Shown in pieces: positions 23,601-34,284 of a stretch of 38,192 nt of DNA. This DNA comes from Ichthyophonus hoferi (taxonomy: Eukaryota > Opisthokonta > Ichthyosporea > Ichthyophonida > Ichthyophonidae). The notes below the pieces were generated by a model that saw only the letters and a list, made by a program, of their open reading frames with translations, searched no databases and was not told the DNA's origin. How positions within the stretch are numbered: position 1 is the stretch's first letter; the number at the start of each line of letters is the position of its first letter. The stretch lies in assembly GCA_002751075.1 (NCBI GenBank), contig NAOQ01000101.1:23683-61874 (forward strand), in the 5' to 3' direction. A program made the position numbers and the translations under genes.

Positions 23601-26600
23601 ATGCTAGTCATAATACTAATTAACTAATAATTACATTGCCAAATAGTCTATATACACTATCATATGAAAGATGTTACTCTTTCTATATAGATAAAAACGT
23701 GCATGCATCTACAAAGATGGGTAGAAAACTGTATACGCATTTAGACAGTTTTATATATGTATGACTTTCAATTTCGATTCTAATTGATTTACCATCCTAT
23801 CCCTCCTACAGCAGGATAAACTTAAAGCAGGCAATTCAGTGGATCCAGAGAACCCAAATGATAATTTATTCAATGACGTAAGCTTGTTAAATATATATGT
23901 ATGTGCTAATATGTTATAGTTATCTGCTACTTTATTTTATTGTATTATATTATATCATACTCTAGTATACTATATTATGTTATACTATACTAGACTATAC
24001 TATACTATACTATGCTTTATTATGCTTCTTCCTATATATATATATGCCCATTCTCCTCCTCTCCTGTCAATTACATAGCACACAATTGTAGATACATACC
24101 CAAACGTATATATCTATACTCATAATAAACACATACAGCATACACACATGCACACATGTATATGCACATACATAATCATATTCATAGATAACATAACTAA
24201 CTACCACTCATTGATTAATCAGCTTGGAGGGAAACATGATGATGATAGTACTTTACCTCAAGAAGGTCAGCTTCTATTATCTAATCATACGCAATCTCCC
24301 CCTTTTTCCCCACCAAATTGCATTGTTACGGCTTTTATATATGGAATATAAAAGACTAACTAATTTAATTACCCATTCGATTATTCGTAATATCTATCAG
24401 TTTGTATATATTACTACATGCTTTACTATATAAATGTGTTCTCAAGGTGTTTTAAATAAATGTGTTTTAAAATACATTTTTAAAATGTATCTCTCTAATA
24501 CTACCATCTCCAATATGAAGAGAAAACACGGGAGGGTCTATGTGAGCAGTAGCAATAGTATAATAAAGCATAAGGGATTAATAGCCAATGATAAACCAAG
24601 AAGCATATACATAAATATATATATATATAAAACGACTTAAAAGCATGTCTCAGCTGCCATAAGCCATTTTATATTGTATATTTTATAAACTTTTAATTTT
24701 AAAATCCTATTGGTTTTTCCAGGGCCAATATGTTCAGATAATGATATACAGGTGATGTTGTTGGAGGTTACTGGGCTCCCACCAATCAAAGAAGGTGAAT
24801 TATATCTCTCCCTCTATCATTATCCTTAAATACTTTTTATTTCTTTATATCCAACCTATAGTTCACATTATACACTAATGTATCAATCTTAGTAAATTAA
24901 CCAGTATAATAGTATATAGCGTAAGATAACATAATACTATACAATACAATATAATCCAAGCTAATATAATATAGCATAATACTCAATACGGTACAGTAGA
25001 ATACAACACAATATAATACAATACCATGCCATTATGTACAATTCAATGCAATAGACGCTAACACGTGTACATTGATCCATGCATAAAGGCACATATACAT
25101 ACACGCTTACCCATACAAACCTATAAATTCCATTTATACCTACCTACCTATGTACCTATCTATCTATATATCCTTGTATACACATATTTAAGCATATATC
25201 CATATACTTGTGGATATGCATATACCTATACCACTATATACACATATACATATATATGCCTGCAGGTAGCCAACTGGTACTAGATATTCTGGTCAACAAC
25301 AACAAGACAATGACTATTACCCTAGGGGACGCTAGACCTAATGTCAAGTTACAGCAACAGATGCCATTGTAAGTATTGTAATAGTATGCACAGGCCTGTT
25401 GTGTATATATATTAATGATATGATATAGTTTAATGTCAAATAATATCAATGTATTAACATATGAGATAATACAACATAATGCAATGTAATAGTAATATAT
25501 ATATATATATATATGATTTAAAACATTATAATACAATATAGTATTATATATTAATATATATATAGTACAATATAATATAATACAATATTGAGTATATATA
25601 TAAACTATAGCATAATGGCCTGTTTTGACCGTGCTAGAATTTTAATTGGTTATTAATGTAAGGTCATTAAAAATGGTAAACGAATTGTATGATTTAAAAT
25701 GCTACCTTATTATAAGATTTTATTACTATATTTCAAATGTGTTGAAAATGCATGATAGATATATATAACATACATATATAATATAGGCATATAATATCTA
25801 TACATGTGAACATAAATCATATACCTTGTCATATCATATCATACCGTAATATGTTGTAGTGTATTATAGTATATTATAAACATGTAACCTGACTGACTAC
25901 TATGCCATACCATCAGCCCTTCCACAGAGCCTACAGTCATCACACGAGTAGAGTTAAGAGACATTCTCCAACCTCAATCTGATAATCTATTGGCTTGGTG
26001 TGAAATTGATCTAGCCGGTCTGGACTTGGTATGTGACTATATATGATATATAATACTATATTATAAGAAAATGTAATGTGTATATATCTTTATATATCTG
26101 TATACCTGGATGCTCTGTTATCTGTTGTCAGGTTGAGCTGTATATATATAACACTAAAATTAAGAAAGGGTGATACATGAATGCATTCTTAATAATAGTA
26201 CCTACAGACTTACTATTGACCCTCTTGCTATCCTCCCTCCAATTAACTTCAAGATATGCTCCCTTGACCATACTTTCATCCCATTATGAATAGGTTGATA
26301 TATATATATATATATTTGCATATACCTATTTAATTGTAATGCATAGTTTGCATTGGATGTATTTATAATATCATAACCAATCTCTAGGTTTCCTTCAGTC
26401 TATTGACCCTTAATTTTAACACCATAGAACAATGAGACCTTTTCCTCCAACTGGACGTTAAGTCAAGCTAAAAAAACATTATCTGTTCCTATTGGCCCCG
26501 ATGAAGCTAGACCTGACCAATTACAAAGTAGATGTCTTTTAAAATGTGTATATAGTGCATGGTATTTTTTTAAATTATTCTTGCACTATAAGAGGACTAG

Positions 26601-26606
26601 TGACTA

Positions 26607-26648
<42 letters not shown>

Positions 26649-29600
26649 CATCATCATTACCATTATTATTATACATATTATGTGGTATGTACTGTACTAT
26701 CATTCACTTTTAAGTATAGTACACCCATATATCCCTCTATATACCCATATATATGTAATGTAAATCGTATATACATATTAACACAAGTACTATCAGGTCC
26801 TTTATCTGCACCAATGAGCCTTCAAAAAAGCTCTGATGTAACCACCAATGGTCAAGCATCAGCATACTCTGTATGTATGCTGTCTCATTCTTATTGGTTA
26901 TTATCCTTGCACTATATATATATATATATATTTCTACCCATCAATCAACCATCTCTATTGTTTTTATTCCATCATATGTACCACTACTCTCCATTTCTAA
27001 TCACTATAACAATTCCCACACCCATATATGTACACCGAGTTCCAATATAATTTACTATAGACCAGTGCTGCACGTATATATATATACTATTGCACATTAT
27101 ATTTTCCCGTCAAATACAAATTATATAAGAATAAATTGCTAATCGCGCCGACTAAAATACTGATCTCATATTTACATTGGTTAAGGATACATTCATGACC
27201 TTGCCCAATTCAATCTGCTTTCTATAATGCAATAAGAATTTTAAACAACTTATGTATATATGTGTGTGTATGTGTGGCCATAACTTTACAATATGAACTT
27301 ATCTATCTATGTATATAATTGTGTACATTTATATTAATATACATATATAGGCATATGTATAGCGATGGAAGCATCACTAATCCGCCCCATGACTTATATC
27401 CAATAGACTTCCCTGGATGCCCAACTCAGTCATGAGCGACGGTCGTAAGTGGTCCTGCACTGTATTAGGTTATCCATCCACCCATCATCAGTTACCACTA
27501 TATCATTGTGCCATCATATATACCTCTGTATACCATGTTGTGTGTGCTTGCATATACTATCTTACTATTGTCCTATTATCCTATTATCCTATCATACCAT
27601 ACTTTCATGCACACGTTCTTCTTTTCTATATATTACTTTCTTTCACCCGTCACACTCCCTCACTATTCCCTGCTGTTAATTACTCATATTTATTTATTTC
27701 TAAAATACTTTCCCTATATATATCTATACAACCGAATAATCATGCAAATCAAATCCCTATGTATACACATTGTACAATTGCTCAAATATCACATGCCCAT
27801 TTATCTATAGTCACATCTCTCACAGATCAGCAGAATGTATCAGGAATCTTACTACAACAGACCAAGTAAGTTTGACAATATGTATATATTATTTTAATAT
27901 ATTTTGAAGTATTTTAATTGAGTAATTGACATATGAGAGGACAATGGTTTTTTTTTAAAAAACGCTTGAGGGATCCAATTATAGCTGGACTGACCTGACC
28001 TGACTTTACCTGACTTAGCTCCAATCAAACTTAGTCCATTTTTCTATTGGTGGCTACTGGAGCTATATTTTATTATAAACGAAACTACATATGGTCATGG
28101 GTTGGCTTGCCTCTACATTATCATATAGTGTCGATGGTTATTTAATACACAATTATAGTGGCAACGCGTATATAGTATCTAATTGTGGTGTTTCGCCTAA
28201 TGATAGTAATCAATTAACTGTCCTTTTCCTCCTATGTCCAAGTTAGTCATGTGACTCATTAGCCCCTAATTAACAGTTTTAATCTCTCTTCCTTACTGGA
28301 TCAAGATTATGTACTAACTTAATTCTATCCAATTAGATTGTACCAGGGTGGCTAGTCCTTACATCGGTAAATCCTAAATTCCCACCTCCTAGTATTCTGG
28401 TTAAAGCAGCTGCACCGTCATTCTATGAAATGGTAGGGATGAAACATCTATCTGCTGATCATTTAGATTGGTCATTCTGATTGGTGATCACTCCTGATTA
28501 ATTACTGCTGCCAAATCATATGCAATTTAAGTATCAAATGAGCCAATTAAAGCGTAAAGTTAAAGCACATACCAGAATAGCTAAACCCCAAATATTATTT
28601 ATTATTGGGCTGGGTTATTGCAATGAATGACCCTCAACCAGTTGTAGGTTGTGGATAAAAATATATTTGTGAACACATATATTATATATAAATACATGTA
28701 GAGAACTAAAGAATGCACTATATAATCACACACATAATTATATATTGCTTCGGCATATAACTTAATAACCACACTATATTGTATATTGTCAAGGAACACA
28801 TTAATACACACGAGACAGTATCTATAAAGACTTGATAACTAAGGAGTGTGCTATCTAAGCACATGTGGTATAAGTAACTTATATTTATCCCCACAGCTAT
28901 CTAGTAGTTTCTCTAAAACTTCTAAAGGCAAAGAAGTGTTTGAAGATGCTGAAGATGCTTCTGCTGAGACACGACTTCTGGAGTCTGGTAAAAGTAATGG
29001 TAATCTTATTGGTACTTATTTTAAAGAGATATGCGTATTGCACACATATATTATAACAATTCCTCAATATATGTCACCTGATGTATGTATATGGCTGTCT
29101 ATATGATATGATATATATTTATGTATGTGTGTATATCTACATGTGTATATATGTATGTGTCCCTGTGCGTGCAAAGAGATTAATGAATATATGCATATTA
29201 TTCTGTAGACTGGGTACATAAAAGCGTATGTTTGCATATTAATACCTTTTTATATACCTTTATACCATTATATGGCTATGTTTTAAAGATATCTATAGTG
29301 AAATAGAAGTATTCTACATTTATATGACTATACTATAAATATTATTCTGTTGGTTACTAAAGAAAAAATGTAATAACACACTCGTGTATTAAATTAAATG
29401 GTTGGCGTCATTATGCGACTAATATAGTGGGGATAAACGTGCAGATTAATATATTAATATAGCACCTTCCTTATATAGCAAAATAGCATTATACGATGCT
29501 ATATATCACTATAATGGTTAAATTGATATACTCATTTAAGCTTATACGCATACACTATTGTTCCCTTAACCTAATAGTTTTCACATTATATCACTTCAGA

Positions 29601-32600
29601 CGCAAACATACCAAGTTCTGACAAGGGCGAAGGAGAGGTAAGCCAACCTGTATGACTATTCCTTTTTTTTCTTTTTTTTTTCTCTATCTCCTATATTGTA
29701 TTCTACTATCCTACCTATCTTCCACACACCCCCTCTCACACTTTGCTATGTGTTTTTTTTAACCATTAATATATTTTACTTCCCCTACACACATATGTGC
29801 ACACTTAGGCATCCTAATATACATATATACATATATACATATTACGCACACATTATAACCTAACCTACCCCTTAGCCCTTACAGACCCAGGTGTCTGCCT
29901 CTATCTATGCAACCTGTGGCTGTTCAGAGCATGGCAATCCCCTCTATAATCATACCTTCCCGGCTTCCTTGACAACACTCTCCAACCTATTGACTTCTGA
30001 TGAGACCCTAGCAACAGAGTATATGGCTACCAGAGATTGCGTAGGTGTGTGATTGTATATATATATAAATCTTAGACACATAGTATGCATTTATAATTAC
30101 TTCTTGCTGACGTATGTATTCATTAACTCTAATTAATTAATAAATTACTTATTTCTACTGCCTCCAATCAGATATGGTTTCTCATCTCATTAAGATAAAG
30201 TGTCTGATAATTTTTTTATTAAGCTACACTGGCTATTTTTTAATACTAGTTAATATTAATTATTATCGCAATATAAGCCTGCTACTTATGTTGTATTTGT
30301 GCCTATTCCTTACTGATTACTCATCTAGTTAGACATGGTCTGTTATTGCATCAGGGGAAGGTGATGAAAGGATGTTAATAAACTAGTTAACAATTCATTA
30401 GGTAATAACCATTCCTCCAATCAGATGTAGTACGTCAGCCTTGGAGTGTGGTAGAGGGAATTAAAACTCGCAAGTGCACCTACACCATACATTTGAACCA
30501 ACATATAGGTATAGTAGGTAATAGGCTCTCTCTATTGTATTGCACTACACTGTATTATATTATATGGTATTATGTTGCGTTGCATTATATTGTATTACAT
30601 TGCATATTACATTACATGGTAGTATTTGTTATTTTTTTTTCTTCTAATCCTATCTCCTCATAGGGCCAAAAAGTACACGATGCATTGAGACGCAGAGAAT
30701 ATTAAAAGATGAGCAATAGTGAGTATTCATTATTTTTTTAAAAAAAAAATATGGGTTATATTGGATAGTGTGTTTATTATATGATTAGGATTGTGAATTA
30801 TAAAGCTCATGACCAATAATAGAAAGGAAAAAACTGACTGTAAAACAAACGCAAATGCAACTCAACCTAAATTATCATAGATTGAATCATACAAGTTCTT
30901 ATATAAATGTTACAGTTTATTTGTCTAGGTGTTCTGTGCTGTCCTGTAAAAACAGCTACGCTATCTTTAAAACAGCCATTTTTGGTATTGATATCCTATT
31001 TACAATTAGTCAATAGGTACTAATCTACTGGTTACTAAACACAGATCACATTTTTTTGTAAACCTATAAATTATACATTTTTAGTTTATTCTAATCAATT
31101 TATTGGTTTATATATTATATTTAATTTTTATTTTACTTCAAATTAAATATTATATGTCATATCCCATGACATGTGTGGTTAACAATGATTTCATGTTAAA
31201 AGTGAGCTTTTATTGGACCAAAATGAGTAATGCCAAATTAGGAAGAGTAAATAATTTGATAATATTTAGCTATATACAAACATATCTATACTAATATATT
31301 ATTATATTATTATTCAGCTATACAGTTATGTATGTATTTGTTTAAATATAATATTATTTAATTATATAGTTGTATACTTAGATTAATATACTATTGGTTG
31401 ATTAAAGATAATAGCTTATAATGCCAATTACTAATTGGGTATTTCCTCCTAGCTGTATGGTATATGAAATAGTTAGTCAGACCCCCGATGTTCGTTTTGG
31501 AACATCATTTGTAATTAAGGTAAGTAGGTCTTGATAGACCTATAACTATCTATATATATATATATATGGGTGGGCATGTATGCATAGATACATAATATGC
31601 TAGAGTATATTGCATGATATAATATGTATGTGAGTTAATATTTATAGATACATGATATGATAAAATATATTATGTTGCAGTATGCTATATATATGGTTTA
31701 GTGTATCTTACCCTGGCTTGCCCTTTATAGCTAGTAACAATGCGATAATAACATGATATAGCACAAACTCCTTACCTTACACACACGTACCCTATCTACC
31801 CATTACTTATCAGACAAGATACTGTCTAACATCAAGAGGGCCTGATCGCACTAAGCTTCTAGTGACATATGAGGTACCATTTAGACGTAATAGCTTGCTA
31901 AAAGGTATCTAATACAGTAGGACTAGACGGTCAATACTTGGTGCTTTATCAGAATTTTATATCCTTTATACTCATAATTATTTTTATGGCTTTTAAAGGT
32001 TGTAGTAATCTTTAATATATTTTTCTATTGGTTATTGTTCTTTTTAAAAAATGGAGTTCTCGTCAATTCTAGTTGCTGGAAGATTAATTTTTAATATGGC
32101 CAATTACTAGCATTTCTATCAATATTTTGTCAACCAGTAAGATTGGTATAAATTTCATCATTTGCTCCAATCATCGTTTGCCATTATATTATATATCGCC
32201 CTTTAAAATGATTACCTTTTTCTTATGCAAAATATTTCCGATCATACCCTGTGTATATTATTATTATTTAAAAATCATGTATAAAGGGTTTAAGAAAGAA
32301 GTGTAGTAACTGGTTTATTTAAAGCAATAGGTGCCATTAAAAAGCCCATGGTGGCGGGTGTTAAAGATCAAATGGCAGTACTTGCTGGCCTTCTAATGAG
32401 TCATATATCCGAGGGTAGGTTATGTATGTATATTATAATTTTATATAATTTTATATGATATTAAGTTTAGTATCGTATATTATATTGCATTATGCTAAAT
32501 TATACTATATTATGTCATTATATTATGTTCTATTATATTATCTTATCTTATATTTTATTGTTTCTATATCATATTATATTATATTATACTTAATTATATT

Positions 32601-34173
32601 TTTTATATATATATTATACTATATTATGATAAGTTATACTATATTTCTACTATATTTTAATTTTTTTATATTATATTATATTATAGTATATTGTGTTATG
32701 TTACGTTATATTTCCTACATTATTTGATTTCATACTGTACACACACTCACACACTCACTCTCTAATCTAATATCTACATATCTTACAGGCAATGGCCAAG
32801 CACGAAAGGACCCAGATAAGGCATCAGGTAGGTCAATACAACTACATCCAGGAGTCCACAGAACTATTGCAATAAATTTCTATATGTTAATAGCATTACA
32901 CACTCATAAATACTTATATGCATACACACTTATATGCTGCAGGTATATATTGATATGTATATGAATTATATCTCGGATCTATTAATCATTATTACTTACT
33001 CTCTTCCTCTATAAACCTACAGATACCACATCCAACATTACAGGCAGAGATAATGTAGGCACGAAAGGCTTATTTAACATCCTGGTGTTAGTCGTATTGG
33101 TTTTAACAGCTCTGATCCAACTAATCCTATACCACCATGTATGTATATCTGTTCTTTTTCTCATTTACTTGTTGTTTCTATAACCTTTACTTCTCTTTAT
33201 TTCTGTGCATTCGTTGGGTTTCTTCCCTATGACACGTACGAACGCAAACATATATGGTGTTTTTCTACCTGCACTAGATTATTATTTCATTCTCTATGTC
33301 ACCTCCATATAGTATACATATCCTATCATATGATTGTTTTGCCTATGTTTATATTCATATATCTATGTTTTTATTATGTACACCTTCTTCCCTCCTCTCT
33401 ATGTATATACACACTTCCTCTTGCTCTGGTTTAACCTTCTCGTTGCAATTGTTCTATTTACAGGTTGGTGTGATGCTGGATAAGGTGCATCAGATCGCAA
33501 TTAAAAGGTAATATTGTATGGTCATACTACTATACTATTCTACTAACGTACTGTCATACTACTATACTATTCTACTAATGTACTGCCATACTACTATACT
33601 GTCATACTATTTTATTATCATACTCTTGCATCATTGCACTACTATACTTATATTATCCTATTCTTGATTAGATAATTATGAATGAGATCATGAGATATAA
33701 TAATAGCATACATCATACTATCTTATTATACATTAAGGTATAAGCTTTTAAGGTTGTCAGTACCATTATTAATAGAAAATATGATTAATGACAATAATCC
33801 AATGATAAGCTATTTGAGTTGTTGCAAATTATATGTTTGATTGGGCATGTATAGTCTCTTATTTATTCATTATTTAGTATTCTGTAGTCTCTTACATTGA
33901 AAAGTTTTTAGTGATATATATGTGCATATGTGTGTTTGTATGTGTATCTGTATATATTGCTAGATTTGGTGATGTTTGATAATAATTATTTTCTTAGCTA
34001 TTTCTTGTTGAAATGCAATCACATGATCTTTATATCTATACATCGTGCTATTATATTATTTTATTAACCTATAGGCATATATAGATATATTGTATTGTTG
34101 TATATATTTGGAGTATTTGAATAATACCAACTTATCTTATATCTTTCCCCTGTATATATTCTTATTCTGTATT

Positions 34174-34217
<44 letters not shown>

Positions 34218-34273
34218 TCACCATCCTTCCTCCCCCCTATGCTGGAATCAGATCACTTGTAGAAAATTTATAG
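17540..34273 (+). CDS. C2-C2-VASt single-pass membrane protein, Aster/GRAMD1-related (29 exons)
   Basis: Exons rebuilt by GT-AG sites and phase: 17540-17603, 18509-18625, 19171-19261, 20554-20616, 21574-21686, 21988-22117, 23003-23402, 23812-23877, 24223-24265, 24723-24794, 25266-25368, 25917-26028, 26428-26527, 26797-26870, 27407-27444, 27826-27865, 28337-28432, 28897-28987, 29600-29637, 29885-30044, 30425-30508, 30664-30718, 31453-31519, 31814-31904, 32331-32414, 32789-32827, 33023-33138, 33464-33507 and 34252-34273. The total is 2613 nt, exactly 871 codons with the stop, and every junction keeps phase. Order: C2 (about 41-165), charged linker (193-362), C2-like (about 371-491), Ser-rich linker, VASt (about 618-797), membrane helix (827-847), 23-residue tail. 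VASt domains of Aster/GRAMD1 proteins carry sterols at ER-plasma membrane contacts, with the C-terminal helix in the ER. That role is inferred for this protein. No GRAM domain is seen. Exon 1 is the least certain; the VASt and membrane half is the surest. Confidence 0.85.
17796..18110. repeat. degenerate TATAAT-type repeat tract
   Basis: About 300 bp of period-five, TATAATATGATACA-like sequence in the first intron of the C2-VASt gene. It generates a spurious Cys/Tyr/Ile-rich frame on the minus strand (17895-18182). Confidence 0.75.
18509..22117 (+). CDS. exons 2-6: first C2 domain
   Basis: Five exons (18509-18625, 19171-19261, 20554-20616, 21574-21686, 21988-22117) join into a C2-like fold. 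The opening strand LKLLIYNVTFDILDAPLPKG (43-61) is followed by REAYVISQYCSQS, then AEWNATQTLVLDDPE (83-97), the usual NPxWNE-type turn. Next come ELNMSVWAKEEG, then DIMIGLAIIPLEEG, where the usual motif is WDKD...DDFIG...IPL, and finally GSIVVSLDIL. The acidic residues that bind calcium in classical C2 domains (SDPY and WDxD loops) are mostly replaced, so calcium-independent membrane or protein binding is more likely. Introns contain long degenerate TA pentamer repeats. Confidence 0.75.
18646..18770. repeat. degenerate (ATAAT/ACAAT)n tract
   Basis: ATAATACAATACATTATAATGC-type pentamer repeat with internal near-duplicates of AATATAATATAGCATAATAT, in the intron right after exon 2. Confidence 0.75.
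19555..19809 (-). other. 84-codon antisense frame in an intron, doubtful
   Basis: Within the third intron of the C2-VASt gene, an open minus-strand frame starts MDRQVSGLKYLIVIKSYT and has fairly balanced amino-acid use. This is unusual among the AT-driven spurious frames here. ATGGATAGACAG is directly followed by a GTAAGC donor-like string. No family is recognised and no partner exon was found, so this may be chance. Confidence 0.15.
20738..20880. repeat. degenerate (ATAAT)n tract
   Basis: Pentamer-type repeat (ATATGATATAGTATAACATAATTC and relatives) in the intron after exon 4 of the C2-VASt gene. Confidence 0.7.
21800..21985. repeat. ATCATACT tandem repeat with higher-order duplication
   Basis: Repeated CTATCATACATA and CTATCACGCATA blocks occur here, and a longer unit containing both is itself duplicated (about 21816-21885). 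The tract runs directly up to the acceptor of exon 6 at 21987. Confidence 0.75.
22714..22976. repeat. pyrimidine-rich minisatellite, unit about 20 bp
   Basis: More than ten diverged head-to-tail copies of a unit like CTCTTCTCCTTTCTAATATT. The plus strand is almost purely C/T apart from the AATA or AATAC block in each unit. The tract ends about 25 bp before the acceptor of the large exon 7 (AG at 23001-23002), so it is in effect a very extended polypyrimidine tract. Confidence 0.9.
23003..23402 (+). CDS. exon 7: large charged linker exon
   Basis: The largest exon of the gene (400 nt, residues about 193-326). It starts in phase 2 after a GTAG acceptor and ends at AATAAA followed by donor GTAGGA. 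It encodes SLLLEKLLDPEGKKKMKD, then alternating Lys-rich and Glu/Asp-rich runs (ENREDKEEKEDDESDKENEP), and closes TPDKLLKLVRLMTGGNK. No domain is visible. It is predicted disordered, with possible amphipathic helices at both ends. It links the two C2 domains and is preceded by an unusually long pyrimidine-rich repeat. Confidence 0.7.
23812..24265 (+). CDS. exons 8-9: acidic linker
   Basis: Exons 23812-23877 and 24223-24265 encode QDKLKAGNSVDPENPNDN and LGGKHDDDSTLPQE, Asn- and Asp-rich linker before the second C2-like domain. The first begins at an ACAGCAG tandem acceptor, so 23815 is an equally possible start that would drop one Gln. Phases are 0-0 and 0-1. Confidence 0.65.
23936..24015. repeat. 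(TATAC)n / (TATAT)n tract
   Basis: ATACTATACTAGACTATACTATACTATAC-like pentamer repeat in the intron after exon 8, period five with few interruptions. Confidence 0.75.
24723..26527 (+). CDS. exons 10-13: second C2-like domain
   Basis: Exons 24723-24794, 25266-25368, 25917-26028 and 26428-26527 join in phase to give DIQVMLLEVTGLPPIKEG (370-387), then LVLDILVNNNKTMTITLG, a proline-rich turn, and VITRVELRDIL. The domain continues LLAWCEIDLAGLDLNNET and NWTLSQAKKTLSVPIG. The alternation of beta strands, the LEVTGLPP opening and the late EIDLAGLDL strand are C2-like, but no acidic calcium loops are seen. The domain call is weaker than for the first C2. Exon 13 ends at a CAAA donor GTAGAT in phase 1, which fits exon 14. 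Confidence 0.6.
24900..25050. repeat. degenerate (ATAAT/ACAAT)n tract
   Basis: Pentamer-type repeat (ATACAATACAATATAATCC and relatives) in the intron before exon 11. Confidence 0.7.
26609..26648. repeat. (ATT)n trinucleotide microsatellite
   Basis: About thirteen perfect ATT units followed by ATC and ATT variants, in the intron after exon 13. It yields a meaningless poly-Ile frame. Confidence 0.9.
26797..28987 (+). CDS. exons 14-18: linker with one hydrophobic block
   Basis: Exons 26797-26870, 27407-27444, 27826-27865, 28337-28432 and 28897-28987 encode residues about 491-604. Most is Ser/Thr/Gln-rich linker. Exon 17 (28337-28432) stands out: IVPGWLVLTSVNPKF followed by a proline cluster and SILVKAAAPSFYEM, which may be a buried strand-loop-strand or a short conserved motif. 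Exon 18 is acidic (EVFEDAEDASAETRLLE) and has two in-frame donors 12 nt apart (after 28987 and after 28999). The longer form would add Gly-Lys-Ser-Asn. Confidence 0.65.
29600..32414 (+). CDS. exons 19-25: VASt domain
   Basis: Exons 29600-29637, 29885-30044, 30425-30508, 30664-30718, 31453-31519, 31814-31904 and 32331-32414. The block carries the landmarks of the VASt (StART-like sterol-transfer) domain of GRAMD1/Aster and plant VAD1 proteins. These are an opening CSEHGNPLYNHTFPASL and a LLTSDETLATEYM helix. Next comes DVVRQPWSV (671-679), like the Aster TPW motif, then TRKCTYTIHLNQHIGPKSTR, like the RTMTYT..LN...TGK..A strand. TPDVRFGTSFVIKTRYCLTS follows, like HDVPYHDYFYTVNRYCI. The end is LLVTYEVPFRRNSLLK and a helix through GVKDQMAVLAGLL. 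The fold should form a hydrophobic lipid cavity, with sterol as the inferred ligand. The small exon 29600-29637 is linker (IPSSDKGEGE). Confidence 0.85.
32432..32715. repeat. degenerate (TATAT)n/(TATTA)n tract
   Basis: Nearly 300 bp of TATTATATTATACTA-type sequence in the intron after exon 25. The 90-codon frame here is a Tyr/Ile/Leu-only artefact of the repeat. Confidence 0.75.
32789..34273 (+). CDS. exons 26-29: stem, membrane helix and tail
   Basis: Exons 32789-32827, 33023-33138, 33464-33507 and 34252-34273. A short polar stem leads into LFNILVLVVLVLTALIQLIL, a single 20-21 residue transmembrane helix at 827-847. It is followed by YHHVGVMLDKVHQIAIKR and a tiny last exon that adds SLVENL and the stop TAG at 34271-34273. 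One helix shortly after VASt is the Aster/GRAMD1 plan, which places the VASt domain in the cytosol and anchors the protein in the ER. The last exon is only 22 nt and follows a CTTT microsatellite. Its phase fits exactly, and AATAAA lies 6 bp past the stop. Confidence 0.8.
33522..33620. repeat. 32-bp tandem repeat, three copies
   Basis: CATACTACTATACTATTCTA begins at 33524 and again 32 bp later, with a third, partial copy after another 32 bp. Differences are few (ACG to ATG, GTC to GCC). It starts about 15 bp after the donor of exon 28. Confidence 0.85.
34172..34219. repeat. (TTTC)n microsatellite
   Basis: Twelve uninterrupted TTTC units about 30 bp upstream of the last exon of the C2-VASt gene. 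It probably serves as its polypyrimidine tract. Confidence 0.95.
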
Positions 34274-34278
34274 ATATA

Positions 34279-34284
34279 AATAAA
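34279..34284 (+). terminator. polyA signal AATAAA of the C2-VASt gene
   Basis: AATAAA begins six bases after the TAG at 34271-34273, implying a very short 3' UTR. This supports the tiny final exon but is weak alone in AT-rich DNA. Confidence 0.45.

Noticed and set aside
26131-26172. Possible extra exon VELYIYNTKIKK in the C2-VASt gene
   Set aside because: It has an acceptor-like CAG but its only donor would end in phase 2, which breaks the otherwise perfect phase chain. Exon 26428-26527 fits without it.
26208-26292. Possible exon between the second C2 exons
   Set aside because: No frame stays open to a donor in the required phase.
26581-26763. Poly-isoleucine frame
   Set aside because: Product of an ATT microsatellite.
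32455-32727. Tyr/Ile/Leu-rich 90-codon frame
   Set aside because: Artefact of a degenerate TATTA repeat within an intron.
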